The translations under genes and the position numbers were made by a program. The notes beneath the pieces were generated by a model. That model saw only the letters and a program-made list of their open reading frames with translations. It did no database searches and was not told the DNA's origin. Shown in pieces: positions 6,559 through 9,283 of a DNA stretch of 9,283 nt (within the stretch, counting starts at the first letter, position 1; each line of letters opens with the position of its first letter). Source of the stretch: Bacteroidales bacterium (GTDB lineage Bacteria > Bacteroidota > Bacteroidia > Bacteroidales > UBA932); NCBI GenBank assembly GCA_009784635.1, contig WRBG01000071.1:1-9283 (forward strand), read 5' to 3'.

Positions 6559-7749
6559 ATGAAAAAGTTAGTTATTACCACTATCTTAACACTTGTTGTT
6601 TTCAAAGTGTTTGGTCAAATTGATAGTATAGCAAAGCAGATTATGAACTATGGTGATTCAAAGTCCGTAATCATTTCAAAAGGAAGGAGTCTATTATTGG
6701 ACAAGTTTTTGGAGAATGATATAGATATGGTCAGAGAGGTAAAAAACTACTTGATTGAAAAAGGAGAAGATGAGAATTATATTGCATTCTATCCTGCTGA
6801 ATATTGGTATATCTTGTATTGGACAAGCGACTATGAGGAGTTGTCCAACAGTATTAAAGCATTTGACTCTACTGCAATCGCAAGTTATTATTCACGAATA
6901 CATCCTTTTGAGGATGTGCTTATCACACAGTTGCGTTTGAAAACAAGAGAGCATGCTCAAAAAATAATAACTAAAATACAGGGTGCGGTCATTGACGATG
7001 AAATGAAAAGTTTTCTTTTGCTCAATTTTGAATCCATGACAATGAAAGATGAATCATTTCAAGACGCATTAAACATCCAAGCAGATAATTTTCTTAAAAC
7101 ATACCCCGAAACTGAATACAAAGATTTTATAAATAAATACGTTAGAGTAAAATATGTCCCTAAAAATTGGAGGGCAACTCTTGAGTTTTTTCTCGTGAGC
7201 GGCTATGGTATGCTTACAGGAGAGTTAAACAACAATTATACGAACAACATTCTACCATTTGGATTCTCCATTGATGTATACTATAAAAGATTTGAACTAT
7301 ATCTGCGGTTCGCTTTTGTAAACAATAAAACAAAAAGGGATTTTGACTATTCAACAGGAGTATATGAAAAAGGCTCGACAATGCAAATATTCTTTCCCGA
7401 AGCATCTTTGGGTTTTGCTGCTCTACAAAGTGGCCGATTCAAATTGGCTCCGTTTGCAGGTATTGGAGCCGTGTCTATTGGGGTACCACTTGATTCTTCG
7501 AAAAGAAATCCAGCATTAAAAGAACTCTCCCAATCTGCGTTCTCTTATAATGTTGGCGCAACCATTGACATCAAACTTGGCAAGATGGGATACCAATTCC
7601 GTCCTACGTCAAACGGCGGATTTATTAGAATCCGATATGGATACAGTATGCCGCAATTTTCAAGCAAGCATAATGGAATGTCGGGAGCTGTACACCAGAT
7701 TTCTATTGGATATGGCATCTTTTTGAGCGCTTTACGGCGCGAGGAATAA
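6559..7749 (+). CDS. Exported protein of unknown function: helical N-terminal half, beta-barrel-like C-terminal half
   Basis: I do not recognise the family. The start is set at ATG 6559 because it gives a clean signal peptide (MKKLVITTILTLVVFKVFGQ); an upstream in-frame ATG at 6520 lies inside the peptidase gene. The protein is then 396 residues. Residues 21 to about 200 are charged and helix-prone (ENDIDMVREVKNYLIEKGED, IKAFDSTAIASYYSRIH), possibly a helical-repeat periplasmic domain. From about 205 to the end, alternating strands appear, such as LEFFLVSGYGML, FGFSIDVYYKRFELYLRFAF, LAPFAGIGAVSIGV, YNVGATIDIKLG and GGFIRIRYGYSM. Their size suits an eight-stranded outer-membrane barrel. The C-terminus (GYGIFLSALRREE) does not end on the usual aromatic residue. 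It is more A/T-rich than the housekeeping genes. With the peptidase upstream it may form a two-gene envelope operon. Confidence 0.75.
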   Translation: MKKLVITTILTLVVFKVFGQIDSIAKQIMNYGDSKSVIISKGRSLLLDKFLENDIDMVREVKNYLIEKGEDENYIAFYPAEYWYILYWTSDYEELSNSIKAFDSTAIASYYSRIHPFEDVLITQLRLKTREHAQKIITKIQGAVIDDEMKSFLLLNFESMTMKDESFQDALNIQADNFLKTYPETEYKDFINKYVRVKYVPKNWRATLEFFLVSGYGMLTGELNNNYTNNILPFGFSIDVYYKRFELYLRFAFVNNKTKRDFDYSTGVYEKGSTMQIFFPEASLGFAALQSGRFKLAPFAGIGAVSIGVPLDSSKRNPALKELSQSAFSYNVGATIDIKLGKMGYQFRPTSNGGFIRIRYGYSMPQFSSKHNGMSGAVHQISIGYGIFLSALRREE

Positions 7750-7896
7750 AAACGGCACACAGCAAGGGATTTTCTAGGTTGAGCTCGCCTAAGGCAGTCT
7801 CGGTTGGCGCAGCGGGGGTATAACGTCCGCCGGCCGTTCCCTATGCACCACACGATTGCCCTCTTTTGAACTATCAAGAAATCCTTTACAGTTCAT
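7750..7896. other. Unexplained G/C-rich non-coding block between A/T-rich genes
   Basis: No gene is supported here. Bases 7801-7860 contain 40 G or C out of 60, while 7921-7980 contain 16 of 60. Short palindromes are present (GAGCTC, GCCTAAGGC, GCCGGC), and a 6-base inverted repeat TGAACT/AGTTCA lies at 7867-7872/7890-7895. I tried to see a terminator, an attC site and a tRNA-like fold, and none fits. It may be a scar from insertion of one of the flanking genes or a structured RNA. Confidence 0.4.
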
Positions 7897-7930
7897 TTTG
7901 GCTGTGATTTAAGACTTTTTACTATCTTTG
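7897..7930 (+). promoter_or_regulatory. Probable promoter of the serine hydrolase gene
   Basis: TTTG at 7897-7900 and TATCTTTG at 7923-7930 match the Bacteroides -33 and -7 elements, with a 22-base gap, slightly wider than usual. The -7 box lies 34 bases before the ATG at 7965, leaving an A/T-rich leader of about 25-30 bases typical of this phylum. Confidence 0.6.
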
Positions 7931-7964
7931 TGCGTGAGAGTTAAACATATAAAATAATTAGAGA

Positions 7965-9283
7965 ATGAAAAAGGCATTAATTTTATCATTAACAGTGAAC
8001 TTAATAAGTTTTGCGGGATTTTCCCAAAATATTGACAAAACAAAATTAGACGCTTATTTCGATGTGCTTGCGAGCAACAACAGATTTATGGGAAGTGTTG
8101 CCATTGCGCAAGGCGACAAGTTGATTTATTCAAAGTCGGTAGGATTTACCGATGTTGCGCAAGATTTGAAAGCGAGTGAAAATTCAAAATACAGAATTGG
8201 CTCAATAACAAAAACTTTTACTGCCGTACTTACCCTCAAAGCGGTAGAAGAAAATAAGTTGAATTTAAATCAAACGATTGACAAATGGTTTCCAACAATT
8301 GGAAATGCCGACAAAATTACAATCGAACACATGCTTCATCATCGAAGTGGACTGCACAATCATGTAGACGAGTTTGTAAAATCAAATCGACACACGCAGC
8401 CTATAACAAAAGAAGAAATGATTGAAGTAATCATAAAAGGCGGAAATGATTTTGAACCCGATACGAGAATGGCTTACAGCAATCCAAATTACATATTGCT
8501 TACCTACATTCTCGAAAAAATTTATGAAAAGCCATTTTCACAGATATTGGAAGACAAAATCGTCAATCCTCTCGGGCTGAAAAACACTCACATGGACGGC
8601 AGAATAAACACTTCAAATGGCGAGAGCAATTCATATACTTTTCTAAATGAAAGTTGGGTAATAGCACCCGAATTAGACGTTTCGCAAGCGCTTGGCACAG
8701 GTGCGATGACTTCAAATCCAACGGATTTGCTTAAATTCATCCACGCACTTTTTAGTGGGAAACTGATTTCGGAAAATAGTTTGACGATTATGAAAACCAT
8801 TAGAGACCACTTTGGAATAGGGTTAATTCAAATGCCGTTTTATGACAAAACAGGTTTTGGACACACAGGTGGAATAGACGGATTTCATTCCATGTTTATT
8901 TATTTTCCAACAGGCGAAATTTCATTTGCTTATACATCAAACGGCATGAATTTTATCGGAAATGACATTGCTATTGCCGCTCTTAGAGCCGCATACAATA
9001 TGCCGTTTGAAATTCCCGAATTTACGACATTGGAAATCACAGACGAAGAATTGGATAAGTATTTGGGGGTTTACTCAAGCAAGCAGTTGCCTTTAAAGAT
9101 GACCATAACTAAAGCGAATGGACAACTATTCGTACAAGGAACAGGACAACCTTCTTTCCCTTTGGAAGCGACAGGAAAAGATAAATTCGAGTTTAAGCAG
9201 GCAGGTGTCATTTTAGAATTTAATCCGTCAAATAAGGCTACAACATTGAAACAGCGTGGAATGGAGTTCATTTTTGAGAGAGA
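7965..9283 (+). CDS. Exported serine hydrolase, class C beta-lactamase/PBP family (C-terminus cut by window)
   Basis: The frame is open from ATG 7965 to the window edge (439 codons), so the stop lies outside. It begins with a signal peptide (MKKALILSLTVNLISFAGFSQ). The catalytic motifs of the Beta-lactamase (PF00144) fold are all present: S80-I-T-K83 (nucleophile and general base), Y171-S-N173, and H300-T-G-G in place of KTG. LEHML-like IEHMLHHRSGL and VNPLGLKNTHM are also typical. After about residue 350, a separate small domain (LDKYLGVYSSKQLPLKMTITKANGQLFVQ) resembles the lipocalin-like DUF3471 tail. Members include D-peptidases, esterases and few true beta-lactamases, so substrate and resistance cannot be inferred. 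It acts in the periplasm, has its own promoter, and is A/T-rich relative to the housekeeping genes. By family length the end should be close. Confidence 0.9.
   Translation, partial: MKKALILSLTVNLISFAGFSQNIDKTKLDAYFDVLASNNRFMGSVAIAQGDKLIYSKSVGFTDVAQDLKASENSKYRIGSITKTFTAVLTLKAVEENKLNLNQTIDKWFPTIGNADKITIEHMLHHRSGLHNHVDEFVKSNRHTQPITKEEMIEVIIKGGNDFEPDTRMAYSNPNYILLTYILEKIYEKPFSQILEDKIVNPLGLKNTHMDGRINTSNGESNSYTFLNESWVIAPELDVSQALGTGAMTSNPTDLLKFIHALFSGKLISENSLTIMKTIRDHFGIGLIQMPFYDKTGFGHTGGIDGFHSMFIYFPTGEISFAYTSNGMNFIGNDIAIAALRAAYNMPFEIPEFTTLEITDEELDKYLGVYSSKQLPLKMTITKANGQLFVQGTGQPSFPLEATGKDKFEFKQAGVILEFNPSNKATTLKQRGMEFIFER

Noticed and set aside
7770..7860. Integron attC site or cassette boundary in the G/C-rich block
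   Set aside because: Neither a GTTRRRY nor an RYYYAAC core box fits; GTATAAC and GTTCCCT each mismatch, and no larger imperfect palindrome joins them.
7545..7877. Reverse-strand ORF of 110 codons
   Set aside because: Most of it is antisense to the barrel-like gene. The remainder comes from the G/C-rich block, where stops are rare. Its Arg/Cys-rich content resembles no known protein.

Overview
The window looks like chromosomal DNA of a Bacteroidota bacterium, most likely of the order Bacteroidales. Three things point there. Several promoters match the Bacteroides -7 box TAnnTTTG (for example TATCTTTG at 5164-5171 and 7923-7930). Start codons follow A/T-rich leaders rather than clear Shine-Dalgarno sequences. 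The proteins (SurE, DnaN with an MPMM C-terminus, an HI0933/BaiN flavoprotein, an M64 lipoprotein peptidase) read as Bacteroidales members of their families. The assignment rests on recognition, not on a search.

Region 1 (1-3874) is housekeeping DNA. The first 41 bases are the N-terminus of glyceraldehyde-3-phosphate dehydrogenase, reading leftward. A short divergent promoter region (42-134) separates it from a tight five-gene rightward run: surE nucleotidase, ogt-type O6-alkylguanine repair protein, dnaN sliding clamp, a DnaQ-like DEDDh exonuclease, and a small protein of the fumarylacetoacetate hydrolase (FAH) fold that appears to have lost its metal-binding residues. Gaps between these genes are 2, 10, 12 and 5 bases, so one transcript is likely. 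It would link replication (clamp), DNA repair or proofreading (methyltransferase, exonuclease) and metabolite clean-up.

Region 2 (3854-5257) holds a leftward HI0933/BaiN-type flavoprotein, whose 3' end overlaps the FAH-like gene by 21 bases. It is followed by a divergently transcribed tRNA-Thr(CGT) with an encoded CCA tail.

Region 3 (5258-9283) is accessory in character and more A/T-rich. It contains a doubtful small ORF carrying a (GA)15 dinucleotide repeat, a 15-base palindrome, an M64-family metallopeptidase lipoprotein, an unrecognised exported protein with a helical N-terminal half and a beta-barrel-like C-terminal half, an unexplained G/C-rich block (about 7750-7860), and an exported serine hydrolase of the class C beta-lactamase/PBP family that is cut by the window end. 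All three large genes here encode exported or envelope proteins.

The observations most worth following up are: the (GA)15 repeat, where loss of one unit would extend the small ORF until its stop overlaps the peptidase start codon (ATGA); the metal-site-less FAH paralogue in the dnaN operon; and the HExxxH spacing of the peptidase zinc motif.
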